This document shows, one piece after another, positions 49,979 to 61,450 of a stretch of DNA of 64,000 nucleotides; within the stretch, counting starts at the first letter, position 1; the number at the start of each line of letters is the position of its first letter. The stretch is from Schistosoma mansoni (taxonomy: Eukaryota > Platyhelminthes > Trematoda > Strigeidida > Schistosomatidae). The position numbers were made by a program, and so were the translations under genes. The stretch is taken from positions 124,001 to 188,000 of the forward strand of contig NW_017386100.1 of the NCBI RefSeq assembly GCF_000237925.1, in the 5' to 3' direction. A model generated the notes under the pieces. It was not told where the DNA came from. It worked only from the letters and a program-made list of their open reading frames with translations, and searched no databases.

Positions 49979-50483
49979 AGAGAATTCGGATAATATTGAT
50001 TATCAATTATAACTGCACATAGTAGTGAGTAAACAAGTCGAGATTGTATAGAGATAGAATTTTTAAGAAATACAGGGGTTGAGGTAGTATTTATATGATG
50101 TCCGGAAACTGATAAGAATACAGTTTTTAGGCCTTTTTGTATCTATATCTAGAGTTGTATCCTAACGATATTAAATTATGCGTAGCTCCCAAGATTTATT
50201 CATCGACCATTATTATATATATTCTTATTGTGTAACTACTAGGTAGCTAGATTATAAATATTTACCTTTCTCTAATTATCAGCTTTCATTGGACCTGTTG
50301 ACTACTAGTCATGTACTGATACTCGAATCAAAGAGAATGTTGCGTAATGTCCTGCATGTGCTAAAGTAATCAAAACCTCTCGAAGGACAAAAATAAAAAA
50401 GTTGGAGAGCAACAACAAATCTATGGTCAAGGAGGAATGTCGATTTTGTAGGTCCCATAAACGAGAAAACAGTTATCAGTAAT

Positions 50484-50605
50484 TTTAATGTTTGATTATA
50501 ATTCCTTGAAAAAGCTTGGACCAGATTGCCAGGCGAAACGTTGGATTTACTACAAATTCATTCGCTGAGATTTTACAAATATATTATTCCTATTTAATGT
50601 CTTAC
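50484..50605 (+). mobile_element. Penelope-like element 3' end with hammerhead-like motif
   Basis: ATTCCTTGAAAAAGCTTGG, GCCAGGCGAAACGTTGG and TTCATTCGCTGAGATTTTAC match the 3' region of the PLE at 30.7 kb in opposite orientation, up to ATTATTCCTATTT, after which the two diverge. That point marks the PLE 3' terminus. The GAAAC box is intact; the other core box reads UUGAAAA. Confidence 0.7.
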
Positions 50606-50679
50606 ATCAACTCGGCGCTCAAATACAGTGAAACTATTCGTTCTAATTTAGACGAGAGTTCTTATATAAGTTATCAGTA

Positions 50680-51000
50680 ATTGTTGATGCTTTCTCCAAA
50701 TGGCCGAAACTTTACATCCGGAAGTCTGTATCAACGAAAGCTACTTTGGAAAAATGGAGCCAGGTATTCAGCTGTTTCTAGTGCTCCAATGTATTTGTAC
50801 GAGAGAATGGATGTGAATTTACCTCTGTGGAAGTTTCCAAGTTTTTGATCGCCAATGCCGTTAGCCAAATCAAGATACCCCATACTATCAGCAGTCTAAC
50901 GGGTTAGTTGAGAAGTTTGTGGACACATTTAAATGAGAACTGCTTAAAAATGAGGAGGGAGGAAAATTGAAAGAGGTAATTCAACGACTCCGATCGCAGT
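50680..51000 (+). pseudogene. Gypsy-type integrase relic
   Basis: VDAFSKWPKLYIRKSVSTKA, then after frameshifts a GCEFTS-like block, FLIANAV and SNGLVEKFVDTF-like wording. It is related to the integrase at 165-560 (minus), most likely the same Gypsy family. It has several frameshifts and stops and lies just after a PLE 3' end. Confidence 0.7.
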
Positions 51001-51029
51001 GATCATAAGGCGATACCACGCACGTAGTT

Positions 51030-51300
51030 TTTATGCAATTAGTCCCCTTTATGAATTTAAATAAAGACAGAACATAAATTGATGCAGAATAATATGAATT
51101 CACCATATCTCGTGTTTTCTCATCAGCTGCTTAAAACCAAATATATATTAGAACATTAGTATTGAGATAATAAATAATGTGGAACAATTGGCATAACAGT
51201 GGTTCCCTTTGATAAATTTGAACAGAGAAATGAGAAGACAAATTTTGTGAGATAGTACCATTTCGTGCTTTCTCGTCAGTCACATACAAGCAACATGTTA
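51030..51300 (-). repeat. Two tandem units with CUGAUGA/CUGACGA motifs
   Basis: On the minus strand CAGCTGATGAGAAAACACGAG (about 51130-51110) and GACTGACGAGAAAGCACGAAA (about 51273-51253) recur about 145 bases apart within similar surroundings. They resemble the core of small HHRs at PLE ends, but stem II is poor, so this may be decay or coincidence. They lie downstream of the PLE frame that ends near 51370. Confidence 0.3.
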
Positions 51301-51369
51301 TTTGTGTAAACATAGTTTTGAAGAAAAGGTCAAAATTTCTTATTTAGCATGACATTCACTTACTAGAAT

Positions 51370-53056
51370 CATGGTAAACAAAGGTCAACGTACAGTTGTT
51401 TTTGAACACATAAAGTTGGACTTTTCCGACCAATCAAGATAGCTTCGAGTAGTTTGAGTGTGTGTGGGTTTTGATGACATGTCACAACTCTAAAGGCTGA
51501 CTATGGGTCAATTTGATGACCACTCATCATTAGATGTTTTGCAATGGACGAGGCTGGGTTTCTTGATCGATCTTGAGATGACGGGCTAGGTGGATGAATC
51601 ATGGATTTGATTAACCATCTTGGAATATGTTCCCCTATCCTGTCCTCCAATCGGCGGTCTGTCCTACCTAAGTAACTTTCTCCGCAGTTACATGTGAATT
51701 GGTAAATACAGTGGGATTTGAACTGAATCGGTCTTGGAGACTTGATAGGGTTAACTGAGATCGACTGAGTTGTTGTGATAAGCCTCAGATTAGCTGCATT
51801 GAAGGTCTTTTTATTGCAGCTGCAGTCTGTTTGGTTGTAATTTTCATGCAATGGTCACCCTTGAAAGGTAACTGTAGGTATACTGGTTTCTTGGGCACAT
51901 CCGTTGCTATCAGTTCCGTCGTATTTGTGTTCTGATGACCAATAAACGTTTCAGGATATCCGTTTAATTTAAGTGTCTCAGTAATAAACTTAAATTCGTC
52001 GTCCAATGTATCTACAGTGCAGATTCTACTTGCCCGAGCGAATAAAGTTTTGACAATAGAACGTTTATATTGTATGGGGCAGAAACTAGTGAAGTGGAGG
52101 TACTGTCCCGACCAGGTGGGTTTGCGATGTACTCTGCGTCTGATCGATCCGTCTGGACGGCGATGGAGCAGGATGTCGAGGAAAGCTAGTTCATTATTGT
52201 TTTCTTCCTCATAAGTGACTTTCAGATTCGGGTGAATTGCATTAAATAAATCATTGACTTGATTAATATCTGTAGACTGTGGTAATATGACAAGAATATC
52301 ATCGACATATCGTTTGTAAAGTGTAATACCATCAATGAATTGACTCACTTGCCTTTCTATCATTCCCATGAATATGTTTGCTAAAACAGGTTCGAGAGGG
52401 CTTCCCATAGCCACTCCATCGATTTGCATATATGCTTTACCTTGGAAATAGAATTTTATATTCTTTGTGCACAGCAAAATTAGATCTCGAAGATAGGTAG
52501 TAGGAATGGGTATTCTTATGTTGTGTGAAGTTATGAAATCACAAATAAATTCCACAGTTTCTTCGAGAGGTACATTTGTGAACAAAGAGTTTACATCGAA
52601 AGAACACATCCGACTATTAGAAATATTCAAGTGTTCCACGGTTGGGAGAAGTTCAAAAGAATCAATGACAGTATGTGTCGACAGTTGTTTACAAACAGGA
52701 TCCAAAATTCCTTTCAACCACTTTGCTAGCTTATGATATGGTGAATTTATCATGGACAAAATTGGTCTCATAGGTGTTCCAGGCTTATGCAGTTTCGGTA
52801 AGCCATACATTTCTGGTGTGCATGTACCAATGGGCTTGAGCACTTTATAATGGGCCTCGGTGATAAAACCGTGAAGCATTAGTAGATGTAGTTCTCGGCA
52901 TATTTGTTTTTCGACCAACTTCACGTTATCGATCTGTGAATCTGATTTAAATTTAGCAGAGTCTGAGAGGATCACGTTAATTTTGGTTATGTAGTCCTCC
53001 TTATTCATGACTACAACACCGGAACCTTTGTCTGGTTTGGAGATTGTTACACTCAA
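51370..53056 (-). pseudogene. Penelope-like element: RT plus GIY-YIG, one frameshift and one stop
   Basis: The minus frame from 53056 encodes most of an RT: ISKPDKGSGVVVMNKEDYI, YGLPKLHKPGTPMRPILS, SFDVNSLFTNVPLEET, GVAMGSPLEPVLANIFM and catalytic YKRYVDDILV. The connector KPVYLQLPFKGDH follows. A frameshift near 51845 moves the frame to the GIY-YIG endonuclease: CIYQFTCNCGESYLGRTDRR, then LEDRIGEH. A stop after SGHQIDP (51501) is followed in the same frame by LCVQKQ-type C-terminal wording to about 51370. The N-terminal RT section is missing. With only two breaks this is a rather recent copy, and a different family from the 31-kb PLE. Confidence 0.9.
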
Positions 53057-53379
53057 ACTACTCGGAGCATGGAAAGGTCAGAGGTTATTAAGTATTAGAA
53101 TGAAGGAAGCATAAAGGGTGGGTGACGTAATAGTGGAATAGAGTTTATAGACAGATAAGATCAAATGTTTGTTAATTTTAGAGGTAATGAAGGAGTCAAG
53201 GAATTAAAACGAATGGGGTAGGTTACGTAATAATTGAATAGAATTTGGAGAGTTCATATAATTTAAGAGAAACAAGTAAGCGGAAATGTGTGGGAGAAAG
53301 GTTGTTTAGGAATCGAGTAATGGAAGAGGAATATAGTAAAAACTAAATATGAACTAAAATAAAACTAATAACCAAAAAA

Positions 53380-53700
53380 CTAAAACAAACAAAAACGGAT
53401 TACCGGGGTAGTAATAAGTTTATCACCGTCTCTTTTTGAATACATAGATCGTGTTTGAGTTGTTTTTTTTATCGCCATCGCTTCAGAAAACCGGAGAGCA
53501 GTTGTACTACTTTGTTTGCTAATGATTTTGAAAGCACGAGAGATATCAATGGTGTGCCCGGTGTCCAGTAAATGCCGAGCTATTGCACTGTTGAGAGCCC
53601 TGGTCCGTCGCAGCCATAGTTTCTTAGGAACATGCTGAGAAATGCGAACATGTACACTTCTATTCCAATGTATGTGCTTTGGCACGTAAATGTAAATTGG
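53380..53700 (-). mobile_element. Penelope-like element GIY-YIG C-terminal fragment
   Basis: An open minus frame of 101 codons contains VRISQHVPKKLWLRRTRALN, SAIARHLLDTGHTIDISRAF, then KII and, in a shifted frame, an LCIQKETVINLLLP ending. This is the C-terminal half of a PLE endonuclease. It lies just upstream, in transcript sense, of the larger PLE, as in the partial tandem copies known for Penelope. The wording differs from that element's own C-terminus, so two families are more likely. Confidence 0.75.
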
Positions 53701-53704
53701 TAAA

Positions 53705-54740
53705 TGCAGTTGGAGCTACTGGTCACTGAAAGAATCACATAACGTTACTATCGTAATTGTAAAACAGTTTTCTTATGCGATGAATAAACTTGACTTAAAG
53801 AAGCTACTATGAATTATGAGCTGAGTTATATAACTATAATAGAATTGAACAGTTACTCATATTTTATTCCCTTCCCACTCATTGACTTAGATAGCGAATT
53901 ATAAAATTTATCGGAAAAGTATGATCATAGACAGGACATTTGGATTTAGAACTTACGGGAATAAAATATGTACAGCTGGATGCTCTGAAACTATATTTTA
54001 CAAAATCAAAATTCTTTCTACAAAGTGTTAACTGCTATTATTCGTTGATTAACTTACAGTACCAATCACAGAAATACAACAATCACCATATTATTTATTT
54101 GTTTACCAAGCATTAGTAAAACCTTTCGCTGTAAAGATTGCAGAAGGCCTAATCAGAGATATCGTGGTTGCTGGCAATAAGCAGCGCGAAGAATGTACAT
54201 TCTTCAGATGTCGATTGATTGGGCTGCAAACTTCTAAATGGCGATCACTCAATATTTATCGTTAGGAATGACGAAGAAGTAAGAATCATAAAGTTTTTGA
54301 AGTACTTTGTGCTGAGAATTCTATATTGTACCAAAAATATAATATTGAATAAAGCTAATAATAATAATAATAAAATAGTAGGACTTAAAACTAAAGTATT
54401 ACCCATAGAATACGTTCATCAGATATCTGAGCACAACAGCTTTATTGTTATCGTTCGAAATATGTTTCCTAGGCTTTTTCTTGGAGTGCATTCCACAGAA
54501 TATTAGGAAAACCAGAAAACATTTCCACCAGGCTATGATGAAAAACGAAAATAAACATTTTCTAACGTTTCCTTTACTTAAACAAAATGGAAAGCATAAT
54601 TCGAAATATTCAATAAAATACTACTGATCAATGAATCTTGTTCTCCTACTGAGAAATGTGGATTTAAAGGTTAACAGTATGAGCTGAAATCCCATTAGTA
54701 AATTGACGAGACTATAATTTACGGACGAGTCAATCAGGAG
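53705..54740. other. No recognisable gene
   Basis: AT-rich, with an AATAAT microsatellite near 54356-54374. Overlapping open frames at 54219-54627 show no family signature. Confidence 0.4.
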
Positions 54741-54744
54741 CGTT

Positions 54745-55190
54745 TGAGTGATTTTAAGGTTACGGAGCCTATTTCAGTACCTGATGCTCACGTACAATAG
54801 GCCGACAGAGGATTTAAGAGAAGACGTGATAACTGATTGGCTACAACAAATAGGACTACTAAGAAGTTCCTTTATTTGTAGTTGTGGTAATCAAGTGACT
54901 TGTGGACCTTGTGCAGAATGCTGTGTTGATGATGTCTTTCAATGTAATATCTGTTAGAGGAAGAAATCTGCTAGAATAGGAACATCTTTCGCTCGATCGA
55001 GTTTGAGACTAGTGCAAATTGTGATGATTGTTGCGAAATGTATAATAAAAGCACCAGTAACAGAGGATGCAACAATCGCAGATGTTACTAAAGCTTTGGC
55101 TGTTAAGTGGTTTGAGTATTGTAGAGATATGTGCGTAATAAAAATGACAAGCTTACATAGTCGGAGTGCACACAGACAATACTGAAAATA
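54745..55190 (+). pseudogene. Merlin-type (IS1016/ISXO2-like) transposase relic
   Basis: An N-terminal zinc-finger-like part: WLQQIGLLRSSFICSCGNQV, then CGPCAECCVDDVFQCNIC, a stop, then RKKKS and GTFFARSSLRL in another frame, then IIKAPVTEDATIADVTKALA and VKWFEYCRDMC. The order (Cys-pair finger, xGTFF, helix, W-x-x-x-C-R-x-x-C) is that of Merlin transposases. The DDE core expected next was not found, so the element is 3'-truncated and has stops. Merlin elements are known in Schistosoma. Confidence 0.65.
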
Positions 55191-55199
55191 TGTGATCGG

Positions 55200-56505
55200 G
55201 ACTAAAAGAGTTTTTGAGAACTTATCATGGCTCCAGAAGCCTTCTATTATGGAGCCATATGGATGAGTTCCTCTCCCATTTGCATTATGATTTTTGAACC
55301 TTTGAACCTCTTTCTAACTTTGACAAGTTTAAGAACCATGTAAAAGAAGTTTTTCCAATTTAATTTATTTCTTAAAATTTTGTCTGCAATAGAGAACGTG
55401 AATCAACGTTTTAATTTCATTAGAATCTATTAAATAGACCCGCTCTACAAAGTCAATGTCAGTGTTCACTCAAGTTACTTTTTCATAAATATTCGTATAA
55501 GTACATTCTAATTAACTGTATCTAACCAATCAGTTAGTTGAAAGTGTTGTCTTGAAAAATAATTAATGATGTGCAGTTATGATCTTTTGGGATAATTCGA
55601 AGAAGTAGCTTGAATGAGGAAGTAATGATTTGGTTATCATTTTAGATTCAACATCAGTCTGTTTCAAATCCATGAATGAGAGTTAAACAGCCAGATCATG
55701 TGTAAGAGTCATATGTTCTTTGAGCTAACTAGTGTAATGAACGAAACCTTGATAGAGATAACCTATTTATTAGTTCATACAAAATTACGGAAAGTCTTCA
55801 TGAAATATACATTGAATCCGTCATTTACAAACCTCCAATAAATTGTATTTCACATTCTATATGATTGTTCCACTCCACAATCCTCTTCTATTTCACTTCC
55901 TGTTTACTTCAGTTAGATCTTCTTGGGCTTCTTTGCCAACCATTCATCTTCTGATTGGTGTTATATACTACTTACGTTGAAAGACAGATGATGCATACAC
56001 CATACTTTTAGCGACACATCGATAAATAAGAATAATACTTTTTGATTAAAGAACTTTATTGTAAGAATACTGAATGGGTTTTGCACTTCTCTAACTAACA
56101 TTATTTTGAGAAATATAGGGAACGGTGGAGACCATTATACATCGATTCGAACTGAGAAGTTATCTGAATAACAGCTAATTGAATATATGGTGTTAGTTAT
56201 TGCAATAATCTTCCAAAGTAAATCGATCAAGCAGTCGCACAATTGATATGTCCGTCCAGTAGTTTTTCTAGCAACAAATTGATTGACTCAACTTTAGGTT
56301 GCGAAAAGCATCAGAGAAATCATCAGCATTACGATACCATCTAACCTAAGCCGTGCATTTACAATCACGGAAAGTAGAACTAAATATAGTTTCATACACT
56401 TGATCTTAACATACTAAGATAGGTGCTACAATATGCTTCGTGATTTAAATCTAGGAAATAGTATATATGCAGTAATTTATCCAGTTATTAACAAAATCTG
56501 AAGTA
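55200..56505. other. No recognisable gene
   Basis: AT-rich. A small perfect-looking hairpin TGGCTCCAGAAGCC to ATGGAGCCA lies near 55230-55257, perhaps part of the Merlin end. Nothing else was recognised. Confidence 0.4.
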
Positions 56506-56511
56506 TTTTCC

Positions 56512-56581
56512 CAGTTGAAATCATGAGTCAATTGAAGCTAGACCACTATGGAAAACCTGGAAGCACTGGACGGCCGTTTCG
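56512..56581 (-). repeat. Family-2 retroposon tail fragment
   Basis: Tail plus one strand of the HHR, from GTTGAAATCATGAGTCAATT to GGACGGCCGTTTCG, where the copy ends abruptly at the middle of the ribozyme (GAAAC box). Confidence 0.75.
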
Positions 56582-57489
56582 CTAAATTTATTTGAAAAGA
56601 TGTTGTCAATAGATTAGATTGTGTAGATTATTTATCGTGGAACGTTACTCTACAGTGTTTACGAATTCACAAATACCTTAAAACGTTCATAGTGTTTGAA
56701 ACGTTTTTTGGATTAAAGTATTGCACGTTATACACTTCTCATTCTAATACTGTGTCTGATACAGTCTCTTTATCCATAAAATTTAAGAAGGACCAAGTAT
56801 TTTCAGACAAACTAATTGACAAGTATTGCTATATGGAGGATAATAGAAGATGACATACAATGAACTTTGGTATAGGAATACTATAAATCCAAAGTACGTT
56901 CAAACGATGTTTATTAGTCAGTTACGAGTGCCTGATTCCAGCACATGATGTCTTAATTAAATGCATTAAATGTTAATAAATGTAATTTCTTCAAATGGAA
57001 TGATAAAGTTACAGTGTTGATTTTTTCTCTTTTTTATGTGACGTAAATACCAAATGAGTTGAAGTAGAGAGGTAAGGTACACAAAATTGTATCTCTATTT
57101 TGAATATCTTGTATGTAACTGCTTTGTCATCTGTTTCATAACTGATGATGTTTGAAGTGAACATGTTTATGTTTTAACATCTGGCTTGACTAAATAAGAA
57201 ACATAAGTTTAGTGATTGTTATAATCTGTTGTCAATGTGAAAGATGGATTGGTAAATTCATATTAAAGTCACTAATGTGACTTTATGCTTCATCGATGTC
57301 ATGAAGATTACTCCGATGGAATCGTTCCTTATTATACCAAATGATAATACACAAGGTCCTATACAACGACTCAATTTTGTAATCAGTACCAATGCCTTAA
57401 CCGAAAAAATTTCGATAATCGAATTCTTTTTTATATTTCGTGAATTAGGTGATAGAATCGCCCTGAAAACGTATTATTACTAAGTTGAA

Positions 57490-57795
57490 AACTATATTTT
57501 ATATAATTAAGATCATGAGTCAATTGAAGCTAGAGCACCATGGAAAACCTGGAAGACCTGAACGGCCGTTTTGTCCTATTGTGGGACTCCTCAGCAGTGC
57601 ACTTCCACAATCCCACCTCGCGGGATTCAAACCCAGGACCCACCAGTCTCGCGCCAGAGCACTTAACCAATAGAACACTGAGCCGGCATACAGCGGTGGT
57701 AATGACTAACCTCAACCAATCCACGATGGTCTAGTTTCAATCGACTCATGATCTGAACTATATAAAATTACTGAAACATCCACAAAACTATCTTG
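57490..57795 (-). mobile_element. Family-2 hammerhead retroposon flanked by inverted tails
   Basis: Left tail (57512-57560, CATGAGTCAATTGAAGCTAG) and right tail (57727-57790, GGTCTAGTTTCAATCGACTC to CATCCACAAAACT) are inverted copies. Between, on the minus strand, lie box-A-like GGCTCAGTGTTCTATTGG, box-B-like CTGGGTTTGAATCCC and the HHR (57602-57551). The core reads GGACAAAAC for GGACGAAAC, so it is inactive. Open frames over this segment are repeat sequence. Confidence 0.8.
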
Positions 57796-58199
57796 TGAAA
57801 ACTATATTATTCTTTCATCGTTATTTAAATGTAAGACAATTAAAATGGGCAGAAGTCTGAAACGTTGTACATTTATGAACAAATTATAATGGTGCTGCAA
57901 TATCTATTAGTAAAAATTACGTTCCTATATTTCAGTGGAGTTGGGAAATATGAAAAACATTAGAAATATGATACACGGATTTTGTTATTCTTCAACTTCG
58001 CTACATAGCGATAATGTGAAGAAAGCTGATATGGAGGTGGAAGTTATGATTTCACTGGCAATTCTTACATTGTTAGAGTAAATTAAATCCAGACTAGGGA
58101 TTTTCTTGAAGTATCAGTTTACTAAGTGCAGTATACCAGTTCGTTGAAATTAAAAATCATGTTTGAATTAACACAACTAATTACTTATACATTTACTTA

Positions 58200-58695
58200 A
58201 GCGCACAAACATTGGTACAAGAGGGCATCAAATAAACATGTGCCACATAAATCATTTGATTTGTGTGAGGGCTGGAATACTGTCCGGGTTCCCAAAGCGA
58301 AGCGGGTGGTTTTCTCAAGGGACCACACTTCGAGCCTTTGATCTAAAGTTCTGATCCACAAGGCAGTTCAGCAACGTAAGGAGACGCAGTTACTGACCTA
58401 AAATTGGTTCATACGCCATTTGTTCCCTCAGGATCTTGGAGCCCATATGAACCATTGGTTTGTAATCAGGGTTTTCCAAAATCCTGGTTTGATCATCCAT
58501 ATCTACTTACCCGGTTAAAGAGCTGTTCATTCGCTTTCCTCCCCTTCTATTTCGTAATAAGCATTCCGGCCGCGAGAAGGCAGTGAGTAGGAGTTCCTGA
58601 TAGTGGCTGTTTACGTGTGATTATATGAGAGTATTTGCATATGGAGAGCTGATTCTTACCAGTCTCGGACGTAACAGGGCATCTTCGGGCATGAA
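58200..58695 (-). repeat. Repeat R, copy 3
   Basis: Reverse-complement relative of 32380-32895 over nearly the full length, from TTGGTACAAGAGGGC at one end to GTAACAGGGCATCTTCGGGC at the other. The shared end blocks suggest these are close to the true ends of the unit (about 490 bases). Confidence 0.75.
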
Positions 58696-58699
58696 TCTT

Positions 58700-59630
58700 A
58701 TGTGATTAAATCAACTTTTGCAGTAAAAACTGATTGACAATAACATAACAGTTAAGAGATGACTTCGTTGATACCATTTTAAAAAATCACAAAGTGTCTG
58801 GTAACTGTGATTTCAGCAGGTGACATTGATTGATGTGAATTCTCAATTGTGAAGCACATTTGTTAATGTTATGATTTCACAGTCGATACTATCACTAAGT
58901 AGCTTATAGACTTTGTGATAAATATAATCAATCCTCTGTATATCATTTCCTTCTAACAAATAAAAACAGATTAAAGAGCAAACCGATATGATTCATATAT
59001 TTAGTGTAGTGATGTTCTTTTAGATATCATTATAACTATCAGTTAGATAGCCAAAATAGTAGTATCAGTAAATATTTAATGGAATGATATGTAATATGTT
59101 TCTTTCTTTTTCATTTTTAGTCACTGGGATATACCCTGTAGCAATATATATATTGAATGAATTACACTAAGACTAGGTCCTCTGATTGTAATTTATAGTA
59201 TGTTTTAATTGACAACTGAGAAAAGAAATTGTATCCAATAATTGGCATGGTTCCAAGTGTTTATAATAATGAAACTTAATATACAACAGAATTTGTAAAA
59301 TACTAAAAAAAGGTGCTATGGTGATTAGTTTTTGAATGAACAGCTGTGTCTTATTAAATTATTAACAGTGATGTCAATCAGCACAATACAATCTATGTCT
59401 GTACTATATGTTGACAGTTAACTACAAACTGATAATTAGCAATGAATAGAGATAGACAAAATTGTCTGTTCCTTATTAAAATGAGACTATTTTAGTTTTT
59501 TTGTTAATTTATTTTGTAGACGTACATCACCGAAGGTGCACATCTACAGATATGAAGGACTTCTAGAATGAGCAAACATTGAACAAGGTTGACACTTAAT
59601 GTTCAGTGTTGCCCTAAAACACCAAACGAA
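58700..59630. other. No recognisable gene
   Basis: AT-rich sequence. Nothing was identified. Confidence 0.4.
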
Positions 59631-59637
59631 TGATACT

Positions 59638-60025
59638 AATCATCAGTGTCGATTACTTTATGTCTTATCATATCTCAATATTACACTTGGATACAAATAT
59701 GGTTGTAAGCAGCTAATGATCAACCACGCATTGTATCAAATTCATATTATTCTACCTCAATTGTTGTTGTGCAACTCGTACAAGGAACCAATCGAGTGAT
59801 ATATCATACCATTGCAAATACTTAGTTTTGATATGTAGAACTAATGAATTGCAACCATTGAATCCATTCAAACTCCAAATCCTTTATGATAGGTTTACGT
59901 GTAAAATCTATAATAAAAACACAAAATATGTCTGAAAACAATGCTCTTATCAAAATAAACTACGAAATGATCCATAAAACTTCATTAAAGGGTGTTTCAG
60001 ATATTCATGGTGCATCCTTTGAAGA
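59638..60025 (-). repeat. Repeat I, right copy of the inverted pair
   Basis: Inverted relative of 49601-49978. It overlaps the first third of the open frame at 59886-60197. Confidence 0.8.
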
Positions 60026-60197
60026 AAGCTCAGTTTCACTCACATTTTTTTGTGAATTAGAAGGCACATACGCAGTAAAGGATGATCATCGTGACCAATA
60101 TTTCAAGATGGATCTATATGTATACACTTACTTCAACACTGAAGCATCATTAAGAAATGTTATTTATTTGTCTATGATGAGAGAAAAACTGAAATAA
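59886..60197 (+). CDS. Hypothetical open frame, 103 codons, partly repeat-derived
   Basis: The composition is protein-like (SVSLTFFCELEGTYAVKDDH), but no family is recognised. The first 45 codons lie in repeat I, whose other copy has TGA stops in the same frame. The remaining part is unique. It could be a chance frame, a repeat-encoded peptide or an exon. No splice evidence links it to the membrane-protein gene downstream. Confidence 0.2.
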   Translation: MIGLRVKSIIKTQNMSENNALIKINYEMIHKTSLKGVSDIHGASFEESSVSLTFFCELEGTYAVKDDHRDQYFKMDLYVYTYFNTEASLRNVIYLSMMREKLK

Positions 60198-60722
60198 ATA
60201 CTCTTTACAATGTGACTCCCAATATATCGGCGAATGCACATTAATCTAAGAGACTTGCATTTCTTCATTCATCTATATTTGTCTTGTGAAAATCAATTAA
60301 ACCATTGATTGCACATTTTACAAACAAGAATGTTTCAAAAACTGCATATTTATTTACCTTCATACTTCAGCATAATCTAGGGAAATTGAATTGTGCTTCT
60401 TTATCGAAATTCCCTATCCAACAATACAGACTGACGTTACTCCAGGACCTACAAGTTTATTCATTGTATACACTTGCCCACTGCAGTTTGGTGTGAGTTG
60501 GAAGCATGTTTAATTTGTAGGTTCGTATCTTTCTTACTTCGAAAATATCAAACAAAATTACTTGGCTTATCAGTTGAGATATACCATACAATGATAACAT
60601 ACACACACGTCAATAGCTATCGTTCATACTTCGTCACGACTGTATGAATTAAGATTATGTATTTCCTAAATATTATTGTTAAAATGTATGTACAGGTGGA
60701 AGGAACACACCTCCATGTCCCC

Positions 60723-61450
60723 ATAAGTTGTTTAGATGTGCAACGACTTTTCAATTAGGTAACGTTCATTATTTACCTTTATCAGTATAGTGGAAAGTCA
60801 TTATTGTTTTCACGAAAATGATATCTTAAAACTCAAAGCAGTCTATTCGAGATTAGAAAAAGAAAATCATCATTCTCGTAAACATTTTCTTGCCATAATC
60901 AAAGTAAAAACGTCATCTATGACGATAAATATTGTACAGAAACCTCTCAGTAAGGGGTTAACTAAACGTTGATCACTGATCTAACTTTTATTTAATTTTT
61001 CTACATTTCAGTCGATATTGATCTTTATAGCGATTGGAATTTCTGTTTTGGATCAATGCGTTTACTTGAAAGTTGCTGCCTGCGGAATAAGTTGTTTAGA
61101 TGTGCAACGACTTTTCAATTAGGTAACGTTCATTATTTACCTTTATCAGTATAGTGGAAAGTCATTATTGTTTTCACGAAAATGATATCTTAAATCTCAA
61201 AGCAGTTTGTTTGAGATTCGAAAATGAAAATCAGCATTCTCGTAAACATTTTCTAACCATTATCTAATAAAAGCATGATGTATGACGATAGATATAGTAC
61301 AGAAACCTCTCTGCAAGCGGTTATCTAAACGTTGATCACTGATCTAACTTTTATTTAATTTTTCTACATTTCAGTCGATATTGATCTTTATAGCGATTGG
61401 AATTTCTGTTTTGGATCAATGCGTTTACTTGAAAGTTGCTGCCTGCGGAA
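60723..61450 (+). repeat. Tandem duplication, period 363-364 bp
   Basis: 60723-61086 and 61087-61450 are direct copies beginning ATAAGTTGTTTAGATGTGC. The duplicated unit includes the pyrimidine-rich splice acceptor (TTTCTACATTTCAG) and the first 75 bases of the exon that starts at 61375; the first acceptor ends at 61011. By eye the copies differ at a modest number of positions in the middle and are nearly identical around the acceptor. Confidence 0.9.

Noticed and set aside
57277-57483. A 68-codon open frame as an exon
   Set aside because: No clear acceptor, donor or recognised motif; frames of this length are expected by chance here.
60699-60766. An upstream exon of the membrane-protein gene ending at TTAG before GTAACG
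   Set aside because: The only open phase (GRNTPPCPHKLFRC) does not match the phase required by the exon at 61375.
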